Below are positions 1-8,078 of a DNA stretch of 64,000 nt, piece by piece (the stretch's first letter is position 1; each line of letters starts with the position of its first letter). The stretch covers positions 1-64,000 of the forward strand of contig JAUVVY010000008.1 in the NCBI GenBank assembly GCA_030604405.1. Reading direction: 5' to 3'. A program made the translations under genes and the position numbers. The notes below the pieces were generated by a model, which saw nothing but the letters and a program-made list of their open reading frames with translations, had not been told where the DNA came from and made no database searches. The DNA is from a bacterium (lineage in GTDB: Bacteria; Armatimonadota; Zipacnadia; Zipacnadales; UBA11051).

Positions 1-65
1 AGGTCCGCAGGCATCATGTTGAGCACATACTGCCATTCATTTTCAACCAGCGCTTTGTTTTCCAT
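1..65 (-). CDS. Partial hypothetical protein, N-terminal end only
   Basis: Reading the minus strand from an ATG at 65, 21 codons stay open to the window edge (the protein begins MENKALVENEWQYV). It is not recognised, and the fragment is too short for a domain call. It faces out of the window, and the 45-bp palindromic repeat array lies in its upstream region. No strong SD is visible in front of the ATG, so the start is provisional. Confidence 0.4.
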   Translation of the reverse strand, partial: MENKALVENEWQYVLNMMPAD

Positions 66-128
66 GACGGCATGATAACACAACACATCCCAAGATGCAA
101 TGGCTTAAGTTAGCGCCAATGCCCCCTG

Positions 129-241
129 CCCCTCTCCCGCAGGGAGAGGGGCAACGACGGCCCTCACCCCCTTCCCCTCTCCCACAGGGAGAGGGGCAAC
201 GACGGCCCTCACCCCCTGCCCCTCTCCCGCAGGGAGAGGGG
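129..241. repeat. Three palindromic units with exact 45-bp period
   Basis: Each unit is a near-perfect inverted repeat CCCCTCTCCC-N3-GGGAGAGGGG (10-bp arms, 3-nt loop) at 129-151, 174-196 and 219-241, so the period is exactly 45 bp. The linkers are nearly identical (GCAACGACGGCCCTCACCC). The middle unit differs mainly in the loop (ACA for GCA). It lies between the 3' end of the PHP phosphatase gene and the divergently oriented edge gene. It resembles dispersed intergenic hairpin repeats rather than CRISPR, since the spacers are not unique. It could act as a terminator-like structure, but no U-tract follows. Confidence 0.85.
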
Positions 242-269
242 CAACGGCAACGGCGACGGCGGCCCTGAT

Positions 270-989
270 TCAGTCTCGACGTGAGTCAAGGACGCGAGCG
301 GGGTTCTTGATGGTGAGCTGCTCCCACAACTCCTCGCCGCCTATCTTGAGAACCGGCTTGCGCGCCGGTGAGAGCACGGGTCTGCGCCGCGCGCTGTCAT
401 GGCCGTCGGAGGCGATGATGTCAACCAGCCCCTGGCGCAGCCACCTTGCACACGCGTTGCGTGCCCGGCGGCCCTCGCGTGCGAGGAGGCTGCCGGCGTT
501 AATCTGCACCCAGTAGCCGCGGTCGTGCAGCTTGGGCAGCAGATTGGCGTCATCAAGGCATGCCGTGCTTCTTTCCGGATGGGCCAGCAATATCCTGTAG
601 CCGGCGATCTCAAGTTCAAAAAGTTGCCTTTCGGTATTGCCCAGGTGGCCGAAGAAAGGCAGCTCAATGAGCAAGAAGCGGCCATTTTCGCCCAGCGGGA
701 CAATCTGACCGGCATCAGCCAGGCCGTTTATGTCGGCAGTTGCCGCCAGTTCCGAGCCGGCCAACAGCTCCAGCTCAATGCCATCGTCTTGCAGGCGTTG
801 TCTGAGCCGGCTGACAGCATCCAAAATGACCTGTGACGGCGGGTCCCAACTCGATGTGCCGACATGTGGGGTGGCGACGATGGTGCCGATTCCGTCGGCG
901 ACTGCAAGCCGGGCCATGGCTACCGACCCCTCGATATCAGCCGGGCCGTCGTCCAGGCCGGGCAAGATGTGGCAGTGCAAGTCAACCAC
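270..989 (-). CDS. CpsB/YwqE-type PHP-domain phosphatase (tyrosine phosphatase-like)
   Basis: A 239-residue PHP-superfamily metallophosphatase of the CpsB/CapC/YwqE type. Family members dephosphorylate the bacterial tyrosine kinases that control polysaccharide export. The N terminus MVDLHCHILPGLDDGP carries the DLHCHxLPGxDDG metal-binding signature. ATPHV lies near residue 40, LAHPER near 135 and the DGH motif near 197, all PHP metal ligands. The length matches the family (about 240-260). The start is GTG at 989 with GGAGG six bases upstream. No capsule genes or cognate kinase are visible in the window, so the polysaccharide role is inferred from the family only. The gene lies alone, with the next gene divergent. 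Confidence 0.9.
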   Translation of the reverse strand: MVDLHCHILPGLDDGPADIEGSVAMARLAVADGIGTIVATPHVGTSSWDPPSQVILDAVSRLRQRLQDDGIELELLAGSELAATADINGLADAGQIVPLGENGRFLLIELPFFGHLGNTERQLFELEIAGYRILLAHPERSTACLDDANLLPKLHDRGYWVQINAGSLLAREGRRARNACARWLRQGLVDIIASDGHDSARRRPVLSPARKPVLKIGGEELWEQLTIKNPARVLDSRRD

Positions 990-1075
990 TGTGTGCCTCC
1001 AGGCCTGATTATACCACGGGCGGGCAAAGCGGCCAATTCTGGGGCTTGCCGGAGATTTGGCGTCAGGGCGCCAGA

Positions 1076-1104
1076 TTGACTTGCCGGTAGGTAGTTGATA
1101 TACT
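1076..1104 (+). promoter_or_regulatory. Sigma70-type promoter, TTGACT-N17-TATACT
   Basis: TTGACT at 1076-1081 and TATACT at 1099-1104 are separated by exactly 17 bp, each one mismatch from consensus. It points to the right, toward the membrane-protein gene at 1425, and transcription would run through the hairpin repeat at 1110-1349 as a leader of about 310 nt. It could therefore also make a small structured RNA. Confidence 0.5.
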
Positions 1105-1109
1105 CAAAT

Positions 1110-1349
1110 GGCCGGTTATGACTATATATGGCGCCTTTTGCGAAGGCGCGGAAAATGATACAGTGTAATCACACCAACGACCTCGGGCTGCCCTTCGACG
1201 TTGCTCCCTTCGGCAAGCTCAGGGCAGGCAGGGCCGTGAGCCTGCCGAACGGGAAGCCCGAGCTACGCGTTGATGGGCCTGAGAGTTGACCCAGGCCACG
1301 CCCACTGCAAAGCTGTGGGTACCCGGGCCCCTCCATTACGACTAACGAA
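1110..1349. repeat. Composite intergenic hairpin repeat, family A
   Basis: It contains ACAGTGTAATCAC (near 1160), a CTCGGGCT arm, nested inverted repeats (AAGCTCAGGGC with GCCGTGAGCCT, CCTTCGACG with CCGAACGGG), the closing arm AGCCCGAG-CTACGCG, and CCCCTCCATTACGACTAACG at its right end (about 1330-1349). The same left and right end sequences recur around 60539-60735 at nearly the same spacing (about 195 bp). Partial copies lie at 2095-2265, 4262-4425 and 57050-57130. No ORF lies inside, so it looks like a non-coding, foldable dispersed element (MITE- or REP-like). Confidence 0.7.
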
Positions 1350-1424
1350 ACCGCACAAAACCGGCATAACTACAGTTCCAGCCCGACACCGTTAGTTATG
1401 TTTCCTTATATTCGGAAGACGACA

Positions 1425-2009
1425 ATGATGAAATCTGCTGATAAGACAGAGATCAAGCTGCGGATTACCAGGCACGGGCTGTGGCGGAGATGGCTGGCAT
1501 GGGGACTGCTGCCGCTGGCGGTGTGCCTGGTGCTGACGCTAGCCGTTGATGCGGTGGAGGCGGCGGATTTTTCGATGAAGCCACGGCAGTTGGAGCTGAA
1601 CTTTCAGGCGATCTTCGCCATCAGCGCGATGCTTTTTTTGATAGCGTTCACGATTGACGGGCACTGGACAAACCAGCAGCGGCTGGCGCGGCGGATAGCA
1701 AGGCTGGTCGAGCGGGATGGGCGGCGGGTGAAGAGCGATACGCTGGCCGATTACGCGCCCGTGGTGTTCAACAGCGTTGCCGGCTCGAGCCGGGCGCTGA
1801 GCGTGGTGGGTGTGGCGATCGCCTTCAGCGCGGTAGTGGCTGCGGCGGTGGGGCTGGGGATCTACTATGCTCTGTTGATTCTGGCTCTGGCTGCCGAATA
1901 TCAGCTTTTCGTACTTTCGCGCCATCCACACTACATGGAGATCATGGAGGCCGCCGCGGCAGGCCGGCTTGTGCTGGAAGCGGATGAGGACGAGAAAAAG
2001 GGTTCCTGA
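1425..2009 (+). CDS. Hypothetical membrane protein, about four TM segments
   Basis: A 194-residue protein not recognised as a named family. The N-terminal part is basic, then come hydrophobic stretches around residues 25-43 (WLAWGLLPLAVCLVLTLAV), 62-76 (FAISAMLFLIAF) and a long pair near 125-165 (VVGVAIAFSAVVAAAVGLGI then YYALLILALAAEYQ). The region between is rich in Arg (ARRIARLVERDGRR). The C-terminal tail is acidic then lysine-rich (ADEDEKKGS). The ATG at 1425 has GGAAG six bases upstream and is preferred to an in-frame ATG at 1398. A good promoter lies at 1076. It precedes hisS, but a 370-bp repeat tract separates them, so co-transcription is uncertain. Confidence 0.7.
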   Translation: MMKSADKTEIKLRITRHGLWRRWLAWGLLPLAVCLVLTLAVDAVEAADFSMKPRQLELNFQAIFAISAMLFLIAFTIDGHWTNQQRLARRIARLVERDGRRVKSDTLADYAPVVFNSVAGSSRALSVVGVAIAFSAVVAAAVGLGIYYALLILALAAEYQLFVLSRHPHYMEIMEAAAAGRLVLEADEDEKKGS

Positions 2010-2052
2010 GGCGCGATTGTCCAGGTGTTGAGCAAGGCCGTGGGCCAGTCTC

Positions 2053-2080
2053 AGGTTTGTTCAGCAAAGCTGAACAAACC
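2053..2080. repeat. Perfect 12-bp-arm hairpin (GGTTTGTTCAGC)
   Basis: GGTTTGTTCAGC (2054-2065), loop AAA, GCTGAACAAACC (2069-2080). It lies 45 bp after the membrane-protein stop and runs into a family-A repeat. No U-run follows, so a terminator role is possible but not shown. Confidence 0.65.
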
Positions 2081-2094
2081 TTCGGCCGTTCGAC

Positions 2095-2266
2095 AGGCTC
2101 ACGCCAGGCAGGCCCCTCCGCAAGACAAGGACGATAGTAACAGACTCGGGCTGCCCTTCGACGTTGCTCAGGGCCGTGAGCCTGCCGAACGGGAAGCTGA
2201 GAATGCTGTCGCATTCTCACCTGAGCTTTGCAAACAGCACAAAGCTCAGGCCGAGCCACGCGTTTT
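2095..2266. repeat. Family-A repeat with cloverleaf-like nested hairpins
   Basis: Between an opening arm CTCGGG (about 2141) and a closing arm CCGAG (about 2252) lie stacked stems: CCCTTCG with CGAACGGG, GCTCA with TGAGC, TGAGAATGC with GCATTCTCA, and GAGCTTTG with CAAAGCTC. The tract stays open in frame with hisS, giving a spurious N-terminal extension of about 70 codons. The true hisS start lies beyond it. Confidence 0.7.
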
Positions 2267-2382
2267 GTGAATTATTCGGGCTGGCACAAGCTGCGGTCTG
2301 GTTACTGCCGGGTCTGAGCCTGGCGGCAGGCCGTTGTTTGTCCTGGCCGGTAGCACGTGGCAGTATCTGCGGCTGGAGAGTG

Positions 2383-3657
2383 TTGGTTATCAAGTACCAA
2401 AGACCGCCTGGAACAAGTGATGTCACCCCCGATGAGGCCGGCCAGTGGCACGAGATCGAGGCCAGCTTCGTCGAGCTGTGTCGGCGGCACTGCTTCAGTG
2501 AGGTCCGCACACCGATCTTTGAGGATACGGAGCTGTTTATCAGGTCTGTAGGGTCGGGCACTGACATCGTCTCGAAGGAGATGTACACTTTTGAGGACCG
2601 TGGCGGTCGCAGCCTGACGTTGCGGGCCGAAGGTACCGCGCCGGCAGTGCGGGCGTATCTGGAAAATCACCTGATGCAGCAGGACCCAGAGCGCGTGGTA
2701 AAGCTCTACTACATCGCACCAATCTTCCGCTACGACCGGCCGCAAGCCGGCAGATACCGCCAGCATACGCAATTCGGCCTCGAAGCGATCGGCTCCGCCA
2801 GCCCGGCCGTGGATGTCGAGATCATTCAGACGACCAGCGAGTTTTATGAGGCCGTGGGCATTGACAACGCGCTGCTGAAGCTTAACTCGGTCGGCTGCCC
2901 TGAATGCGCGCCCGAGTATGTGAAGGCGATCAGGGCGTTTACCGCCGACAAGCTGGAGCAGATGTGCGAGGACTGCGTGCGGCGCTATGATGAGAACCCG
3001 CTGCGCATGATTGACTGCAAGAACGAGCAGTGCCGGGCGGTGGTACAACAGGGGCCGACTATGATAGATACTCTGTGCCAGGAATGCGCTGAGCACTTTG
3101 CACAGGTGCGGGGCTATCTGGAGCTTCTGGGCCTCGCGTACGAGCTTGACCCGTACATCGTGCGCGGGCTGGACTACTACACGCGCACGGCGTTCGAGTT
3201 CGCAGCCGAGGACATAGGAGCGCAGAGCTCGATAGGCGGTGGCGGGCGTTACGACGGCCTGGTGGAGCAGATGGGCGGGCGGCCGACCCCCGGCGTCGGC
3301 ATCGGCATCGGCGTCGAGCGCGTGCTGCTTGTGCGGCAGCAGCTTGGTGTGGCTGGGGCAGAGCCGGCGCGCAGCGGATGCTTTATGGTGACCTTGGGGG
3401 ATGCGGCCTGGGCGGCGGGCCTGAAACTTGCTGCACAATTGCGGGGCCGGGGCCTGCGGGTAGATGTGGACTACCGCCGGCGCTCGATGAAGGCCCAGTT
3501 GCGCTACGCCGATAGCGAGAAGTTTGCCAGAGCTCTGATAATCGGCGACGATGAGTTGGCAAAGGGCGTCGTTGCGGTCAGAGATATGGACAGCGGGCAG
3601 CAGGAAGAGGTCGCAATGGGGGAGTTGCCCGAGTTCTTGCGCGGGTCAACGCGCTAA
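2383..3657 (+). CDS. hisS: Histidine--tRNA ligase
   Basis: Charges tRNA-His with histidine in the cytoplasm (class II synthetase). The protein begins with VIKYQRPPGTSDVTPDE, the usual HisRS opening. Motif 2 appears as RAEGTAPAVRAYLEN (Pro of the usual RPEGTA replaced by Ala), the HisA motif as RGLDYYTRTAFEF, and motif 3 as GGGGRYDGLVEQMGG plus GIGIGVERVLL. A Cys-rich insert (SVGCPECAPEYVKA, CEDC, DCKNEQC, CQEC) matches one HisRS subgroup, and the C-terminal anticodon domain follows. The length of 424 is normal. A TTG at 2383 with GGAG four bases upstream is chosen; the longer frame starting at 2164 is only the upstream repeat. aspS follows after one small gene, a common hisS-aspS arrangement. 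Confidence 0.97.
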   Translation: MVIKYQRPPGTSDVTPDEAGQWHEIEASFVELCRRHCFSEVRTPIFEDTELFIRSVGSGTDIVSKEMYTFEDRGGRSLTLRAEGTAPAVRAYLENHLMQQDPERVVKLYYIAPIFRYDRPQAGRYRQHTQFGLEAIGSASPAVDVEIIQTTSEFYEAVGIDNALLKLNSVGCPECAPEYVKAIRAFTADKLEQMCEDCVRRYDENPLRMIDCKNEQCRAVVQQGPTMIDTLCQECAEHFAQVRGYLELLGLAYELDPYIVRGLDYYTRTAFEFAAEDIGAQSSIGGGGRYDGLVEQMGGRPTPGVGIGIGVERVLLVRQQLGVAGAEPARSGCFMVTLGDAAWAAGLKLAAQLRGRGLRVDVDYRRRSMKAQLRYADSEKFARALIIGDDELAKGVVAVRDMDSGQQEEVAMGELPEFLRGSTR

Positions 3658-3699
3658 GCTGCTCTGCATAGGCTGACGCCGCCGGCGTAGGACGATCAG

Positions 3700-4218
3700 A
3701 TGAGAGCATTGCATTGCCCGAAATGCAACCAGTCCACGACGACGGATGAGGCCGGCAACTGCATTCTCTGCGGCTTTTGCGTGCAGAAGGCACAGCGGAT
3801 GACGTTGCGACTCTATATCGTGCTTGTGGCGGTATCGCTGGCAACCGTTATCTACGGTGTAATAGTGTTTGCCATGGAACAGATTGCGCCACCGAAGCCC
3901 GTGGGGCCGAAGTTTCTGATTTACGTTTTCCTGGCGCTGGCGGCGGGCATCGGGGTATTCGCCATAGTCGGCGTAGCGCCGCGACTGCGCAATCGGCCCG
4001 GCTCGGCGTCGGTGTTCAGGAGCCTGGTAGTGCAAGCGGCACTGGCCGAGAGCATCGCTATCATGGGGTTGGTGCTGTATTTTGTGCTGAGCAGTGTGCA
4101 GTGGTTTGCGATATTCCTGGCGATAAGCTGGGTGGTTTTTACCATAATTGGCACCAAGCTCGGGGACGACGTCGCCGAGTTCGAACGGCGCCTGGTAGGA
4201 GAATTGGAGGAGCAATAG
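3700..4218 (+). CDS. Zinc-ribbon-tipped membrane protein of unknown function
   Basis: 172 residues. The N terminus has a four-cysteine zinc ribbon, CPKC at 6-9 and CILCGFC at 21-27. Hydrophobic segments follow at about 39-57 (YIVLVAVSLATVIYGVIVF), 72-92 (FLIYVFLALAAGIGVFAIVG), 113-130 and 135-152, so four TM helices with a cytoplasmic ribbon and a charged C-terminal tail (EFERRLVGELEEQ). No family is recognised. The gene sits 42 bp after hisS and before aspS, same strand, separated from aspS by a hairpin repeat. Its position between two synthetase genes does not by itself imply a translation role. Confidence 0.75.
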   Translation: MRALHCPKCNQSTTTDEAGNCILCGFCVQKAQRMTLRLYIVLVAVSLATVIYGVIVFAMEQIAPPKPVGPKFLIYVFLALAAGIGVFAIVGVAPRLRNRPGSASVFRSLVVQAALAESIAIMGLVLYFVLSSVQWFAIFLAISWVVFTIIGTKLGDDVAEFERRLVGELEEQ

Positions 4219-4261
4219 GCTGTAGTATTCATGAGTGAAATGGAGTACACAGCAAAACCGG

Positions 4262-4425
4262 ACAGACAGGCCGCTTATGGGTACATACAGCGGCTTTTGC
4301 GAAGCGGCGCAAAATGACACAGTGTAATCACGCGAAGGACCTCGGGCTGGAAGCTGAGAATGCTTCGCATTCTCACCTGACCTGCGCTTAGCGCAGGTCA
4401 GGCCGAGCTACGCGTTCATAAATGA
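4262..4425. repeat. Family-A repeat folding as a three-way junction
   Basis: Outer stem CTCGG (4341-4345) with CCGAG (4403-4407) encloses two perfect hairpins: TGAGAATGC (4355-4363)-TTC-GCATTCTCA (4367-4375) and CTGACCTGCGC (4377-4387)-TTA-GCGCAGGTCAG (4391-4401). The upstream flank has GCGGCTTTTGCGAAGCGGC and ACACAGTGTAATCACGCG, matching the flank near 1125-1171. It lies between the zinc-ribbon gene and aspS, so it would be part of a polycistronic transcript. Confidence 0.75.
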
Positions 4426-4492
4426 TGTGGGTTGGGTGCCCTCTTCCAGCTTGAATTTCGTGGAGGTTCTTCCGGTCCCAGGAGGTAACTAG

Positions 4493-6283
4493 ATGTCCTC
4501 ACCATCCTCGTTCATCAAGCGCACGAATAACTGCGGCGAGCTGCGGGCGGAGCACATCGGCCAGCAGATCGCGCTCAACGGCTGGGTCCACCGCCGTCGC
4601 GATCACGGCGGCCTGATATTCGTTGACCTGCGCGACCGCTCCGGACTGGTGCAGGTGGTGTTCGACCCGGAAATCGCCAACGAGGCGTGGCAGACGGCCC
4701 ATGATGTGCGCAGCGAGTACGTGCTGGCCGTCAGGGGCGAGGTCAGACGCCGCCCGGAGGGCACCGCGAACCCGAATCTGGCCACCGGCGAGGTGGAAGT
4801 AGTCACCCACGAGGCACAGGTGCTCAACCCCGCCGAGACACCGCCGATATCGGTGGCCGAGGGTGGGGAAGTTGACGATATGGTGCGGATGAAATACCGC
4901 TATCTGGACCTGCGCACCGAGCGGATGCAGCGCAACCTCGAACTAAGACATCGGGCGGCGCAGGTGGTGCGTAACTTCCTCAGCGCGGAGGGCTTCTGGG
5001 AAGTGGAGACGCCGGTGCTGTTTCGGCCCACTCCCGAGGGCGCCCGCGATTATCTGGTGCCCAGCCGCGTCAGCCCCGGCAACTTCTACGCCCTGCCGCA
5101 ATCCCCGCAGATCATGAAGCAGCTTCTGATGGTCGCGGGCGTCGAGAAGTATTTCCAGCTCGCCCGCTGCTACCGCGATGAGGACCTGAGAGCGGACCGG
5201 CAGCCGGAGCATACCCAGATTGATATCGAGATGTCGTTTGTTGACCGTGAGGACATCTACGACCTGACCGAGCGGCTCTTCCACGCCATGTTCGAGGAAA
5301 GCATCGGTGTCGAGCTGCCGATGCCGTTCCCGCGGATGACGTATGCCGAGGCCATCGCGAAATACGGCACCGACAAGCCGGACATGCGCTTTGGCATGGA
5401 GTTTGTGGACCTGACCGACATCGCCAGAGACGTGAAGTTCAAGGTGTTCTCGGGCGCTGTGGCCAAGGGCGGGCAGGTCAAGGGCATCTGCGCCAAGGGC
5501 TGCGGCGAGTACGCTACGGCGCAGCTTGATACCCTGACCGAGTTCGCCCAGCAGCACAAGGCCCAGGGCCTGGCGTGGCTGCGGGTCATTGAAGATGGCG
5601 TTGACTCACCAATCGCCAAGTTCTTTACGGATGAGGAAGCAAGTGCGATAGTCGAGGCGTTCGGGGCCGAGCCGGGTGATCTGCTGCTGATGGTCGCTGA
5701 CGAGCCGGCGATCGTAGCCGAAGCTCTGGACTGGGTGCGACGCGAGATGGCCCGCCGCGAGAATCTGATACCGGAGGATGTCTTTGTCCCGGTGTGGGTC
5801 TCAGACTTCCCGCTATTCGTCTGGGACGCTGAAAACAATCGCTGGGACGCCGAGCACCACCCCTTCTGCATGCCGCATCCGGAGGACTTCGAGGACTTGG
5901 AACGCGACCCGGGCAAGGTGCGGGCGCTGGCCTACGATGTGGTGATAAACGGTATCGAGATGGGCAGCGGCAGCATCAGAATCCACCGCCGCGACATCCA
6001 GCAGCAGGTCTTCAACGCCATGGGGATTGACGAGCAGAAGGCCGAGGAGCGCTTCGGATTCATGCTGAAGGCGTTCGAGTACGGCACCCCGCCGCATGGA
6101 GGCGTCGCGCCGGGCTTTGACAGGCTGGTGATGGTGATGGCCGGGGAGGACAATATCCGCGAGGTCATCGCCTTCCCCAAGACCCAGAAGGCACAGTGTC
6201 TGATGTCCGGGGCGCCGGCGCCGGTGGACCCGGATGCTCTGCGGGAGCTGCACGTAAGACTCAACCTGCCGCCGCAGGAGTGA
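4493..6283 (+). CDS. aspS: Aspartate--tRNA ligase, bacterial type
   Basis: Class II synthetase that charges tRNA-Asp (possibly also tRNA-Asn if non-discriminating). 596 residues, the normal bacterial length including the GAD insertion. In order: an OB-fold anticodon domain (GWVHRRRDHGGLIFVDLRDR near 30-50); motif 1; ALPQSPQIMKQLLM and QLARCYRDEDLRADRQPEHT (motif 2 region, about 195-240); the GAD domain about 300-400; WDAEHHPF; and motif 3 GVAPGFDRLVMV near 540-552. AGGAGGT ends six bases before the ATG. No Gat amidotransferase genes lie nearby, so the charging specificity is undecided. Confidence 0.97.
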   Translation: MSSPSSFIKRTNNCGELRAEHIGQQIALNGWVHRRRDHGGLIFVDLRDRSGLVQVVFDPEIANEAWQTAHDVRSEYVLAVRGEVRRRPEGTANPNLATGEVEVVTHEAQVLNPAETPPISVAEGGEVDDMVRMKYRYLDLRTERMQRNLELRHRAAQVVRNFLSAEGFWEVETPVLFRPTPEGARDYLVPSRVSPGNFYALPQSPQIMKQLLMVAGVEKYFQLARCYRDEDLRADRQPEHTQIDIEMSFVDREDIYDLTERLFHAMFEESIGVELPMPFPRMTYAEAIAKYGTDKPDMRFGMEFVDLTDIARDVKFKVFSGAVAKGGQVKGICAKGCGEYATAQLDTLTEFAQQHKAQGLAWLRVIEDGVDSPIAKFFTDEEASAIVEAFGAEPGDLLLMVADEPAIVAEALDWVRREMARRENLIPEDVFVPVWVSDFPLFVWDAENNRWDAEHHPFCMPHPEDFEDLERDPGKVRALAYDVVINGIEMGSGSIRIHRRDIQQQVFNAMGIDEQKAEERFGFMLKAFEYGTPPHGGVAPGFDRLVMVMAGEDNIREVIAFPKTQKAQCLMSGAPAPVDPDALRELHVRLNLPPQE

Positions 6284-6520
6284 CCCGACCGAACAGACGC
6301 CGTCCAGCCACCGATGCGCGTCACTTGCGTGGCGGGCATTTGTGTTGCAGGTGTTTCCGTGGTCCCAACGAAATAGTAGAAGAGCACGACGCGCCACTGG
6401 CTGGGACGTCGGTTGTAGTCATCGAGGCTAATAAGCTCGCCACAACAATGTCTCGCGACAGCGAAGACCGCTGAAGAGTCACCATGGAAGTTGGGGCAGA
6501 CTCAGGAGGGAGTTGCCTGC

Positions 6521-7270
6521 ATGGCCGAGAGACCGGTTGGAGGCTTCCTGGAACTGACTATCCGGGATGTCGCCTGTTACCTGATTCCTGGTGCAGCCCT
6601 TCTCGTGGTGTGTTTTGGAATGCCGTTTCCAGGAAGCCATCCCGTCGAGTATCCGTGGGCGGCCCATTCGCTCGTCACGCCTGAATGGTGGACGTGGCTC
6701 ACAGGAGCGAATATCTGGGTGTGCGTGTTCGTCGAGCTTACACTCGCCTATGTTGCAGGCCACTTTTTTCACAACGTAGCGGAGATACTATACTACCTTG
6801 TTCTCAAGCGCGGGTTCCGATTCACTCCGCAGAAACTGGTATCACCTGGGTCCGCGAATCCGCGATGGAATACGTTGTGGGCTTGTATTGGCACATCATT
6901 TTCGTTCAGTGAGGTCTTTTGGAGGGCTTTGATTAGGCAACTGAGGCAACGCCTGCCCTACCCCCCGATGGCACATCTTGACGTCTCAGAGACTTGGAAC
7001 TTCTGTTTCAACACTCTGGAACTGAAAGGCACAGCAGGGCTTCCATTCACCCTAGTGCGCGTCAAGCTAATGATGTTCATTTACAGAGACTGGTCGCTCA
7101 CTGCAGCGCTTGTAGCATTACTGTTTTGGCGGGCTGGGTGCGGAGGCCTACTGTGCTTGAGTCTTCTGGGTAGTCTGCTGTTTCTCAGGGGTTATGTGCA
7201 TTACAGCATGACTTATGTTAAGGAGGTCTTCCGCTATTGGTACGCTCTTAGCGCATCGGATGAGGCGTAA
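6521..7270 (+). CDS. Hypothetical polytopic membrane protein
   Basis: 249 residues, no family recognised. Hydrophobic segments lie near residues 17-33 (DVACYLIPGAALLVVCF), 66-85 (IWVCVFVELTLAYVAGHFF), 190-205 (SLTAALVALLFW) and 208-225 (GLLCLSLLGSLLFLRG). A soluble middle contains several Trp and Phe residues. The ATG at 6521 with AGGAGGG ten bases upstream is preferred to a TTG at 6491. Codon use looks less G+C-biased than in aspS (many third-position A/T), which hints at separate ancestry. It lies in the 240-bp shadow of aspS with no recognisable promoter. Confidence 0.65.
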   Translation: MAERPVGGFLELTIRDVACYLIPGAALLVVCFGMPFPGSHPVEYPWAAHSLVTPEWWTWLTGANIWVCVFVELTLAYVAGHFFHNVAEILYYLVLKRGFRFTPQKLVSPGSANPRWNTLWACIGTSFSFSEVFWRALIRQLRQRLPYPPMAHLDVSETWNFCFNTLELKGTAGLPFTLVRVKLMMFIYRDWSLTAALVALLFWRAGCGGLLCLSLLGSLLFLRGYVHYSMTYVKEVFRYWYALSASDEA

Positions 7271-7508
7271 GCATCGCGGCCCTGTTGCTAGCGGTCACGT
7301 GAAATGAGTTCTTAGGTCCATTGTGGTGACAGATCTCGGGTCAGGAGATGACGTTTAGCTCCAATAGCGAACTCACGCGTGGCATCGCCGACTCGCCGTG
7401 GGCGCCCTTTTTCTTGTCGCAGGAATGGTCCCGGGCTTGGGACAATGAGAGCGTAGGTGCTTCCGCATTTCGCTGCGCAGCCCTCACAGAATGTCGGGAG
7501 GCGAGCAC

Positions 7509-8078
7509 ATGGATAAGACAGGCCACACTGTTGCGTATGTATTCGCAGCCATTTGCACTGTTGTTTTCGTGTCCATTCTCTTTGTGTGGCGGCCAGACAC
7601 CGGTTGGCCATATGTTCTGCCATTCCTGGCTTTTGGCGCCATCATCTTGCCTTTCGCGGAAAGAATGAAAGTCGGGCCACACGGCGTGGAGTTCGAGCGG
7701 ATCCAGCAGGAGAGAATGCATGCCGAAAGCGCTGCCCAAGAAGCCGCCATCTACTTCGGCCTCACAATGGTGATAGGTGGACCCTTGGGCACTGCGTTTG
7801 AGTCTGGGCGGCCACTGTTGGGGGTTCTCGACCGTGCTGCAGGAGGGGACACGATCCGGCCTCGCGATCTGAGGGAATGGCTCGGGGACGTGGGAGACTA
7901 CACCGAGGAACACCGCCAGCTCTACGTTAAGATACTTGAAGACCTAGCGCAGGTTGGCATTCTCCAAGTCAACGGAGAAGGCCTTGATGTAACGGCGACC
8001 ATCCCCGCCGAGCGCAGAGAAGCTGTGAAGAGGGCAGTTGCGCCCTTCCTCACAGGCGAGGCACCGGACAAGCAATGA
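7509..8078 (+). CDS. Two-TM protein with a cytoplasmic winged-helix-like tail
   Basis: 189 residues. The N terminus MDKTGHTVAYVFAAICTVV and the following WPYVLPFLAFGAIILPF give two membrane helices (about 8-28, 37-55). The rest is soluble; the last 80 residues (RDLREWLGDVG, LYVKILEDLAQVGILQV) look like a helix-turn-helix-style fold, though this is only a pattern judgement. GGGAGG lies seven bases before ATG 7509, so this start is preferred to ATG 7491. Its stop overlaps the ATG of the PAP2 gene (ATGA, 8075-8078), indicating translational coupling. Function unknown; it may regulate or accompany the lipid phosphatase. Confidence 0.65.
   Translation: MDKTGHTVAYVFAAICTVVFVSILFVWRPDTGWPYVLPFLAFGAIILPFAERMKVGPHGVEFERIQQERMHAESAAQEAAIYFGLTMVIGGPLGTAFESGRPLLGVLDRAAGGDTIRPRDLREWLGDVGDYTEEHRQLYVKILEDLAQVGILQVNGEGLDVTATIPAERREAVKRAVAPFLTGEAPDKQ

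Noticed and set aside
129-241. CRISPR array
   Set aside because: Three palindromic units with nearly identical linkers, so no unique spacers, and no cas genes.
2302-3438. Minus-strand ORF of 378 aa opposite hisS
   Set aside because: Antisense shadow of hisS; no SD, no domain pattern.
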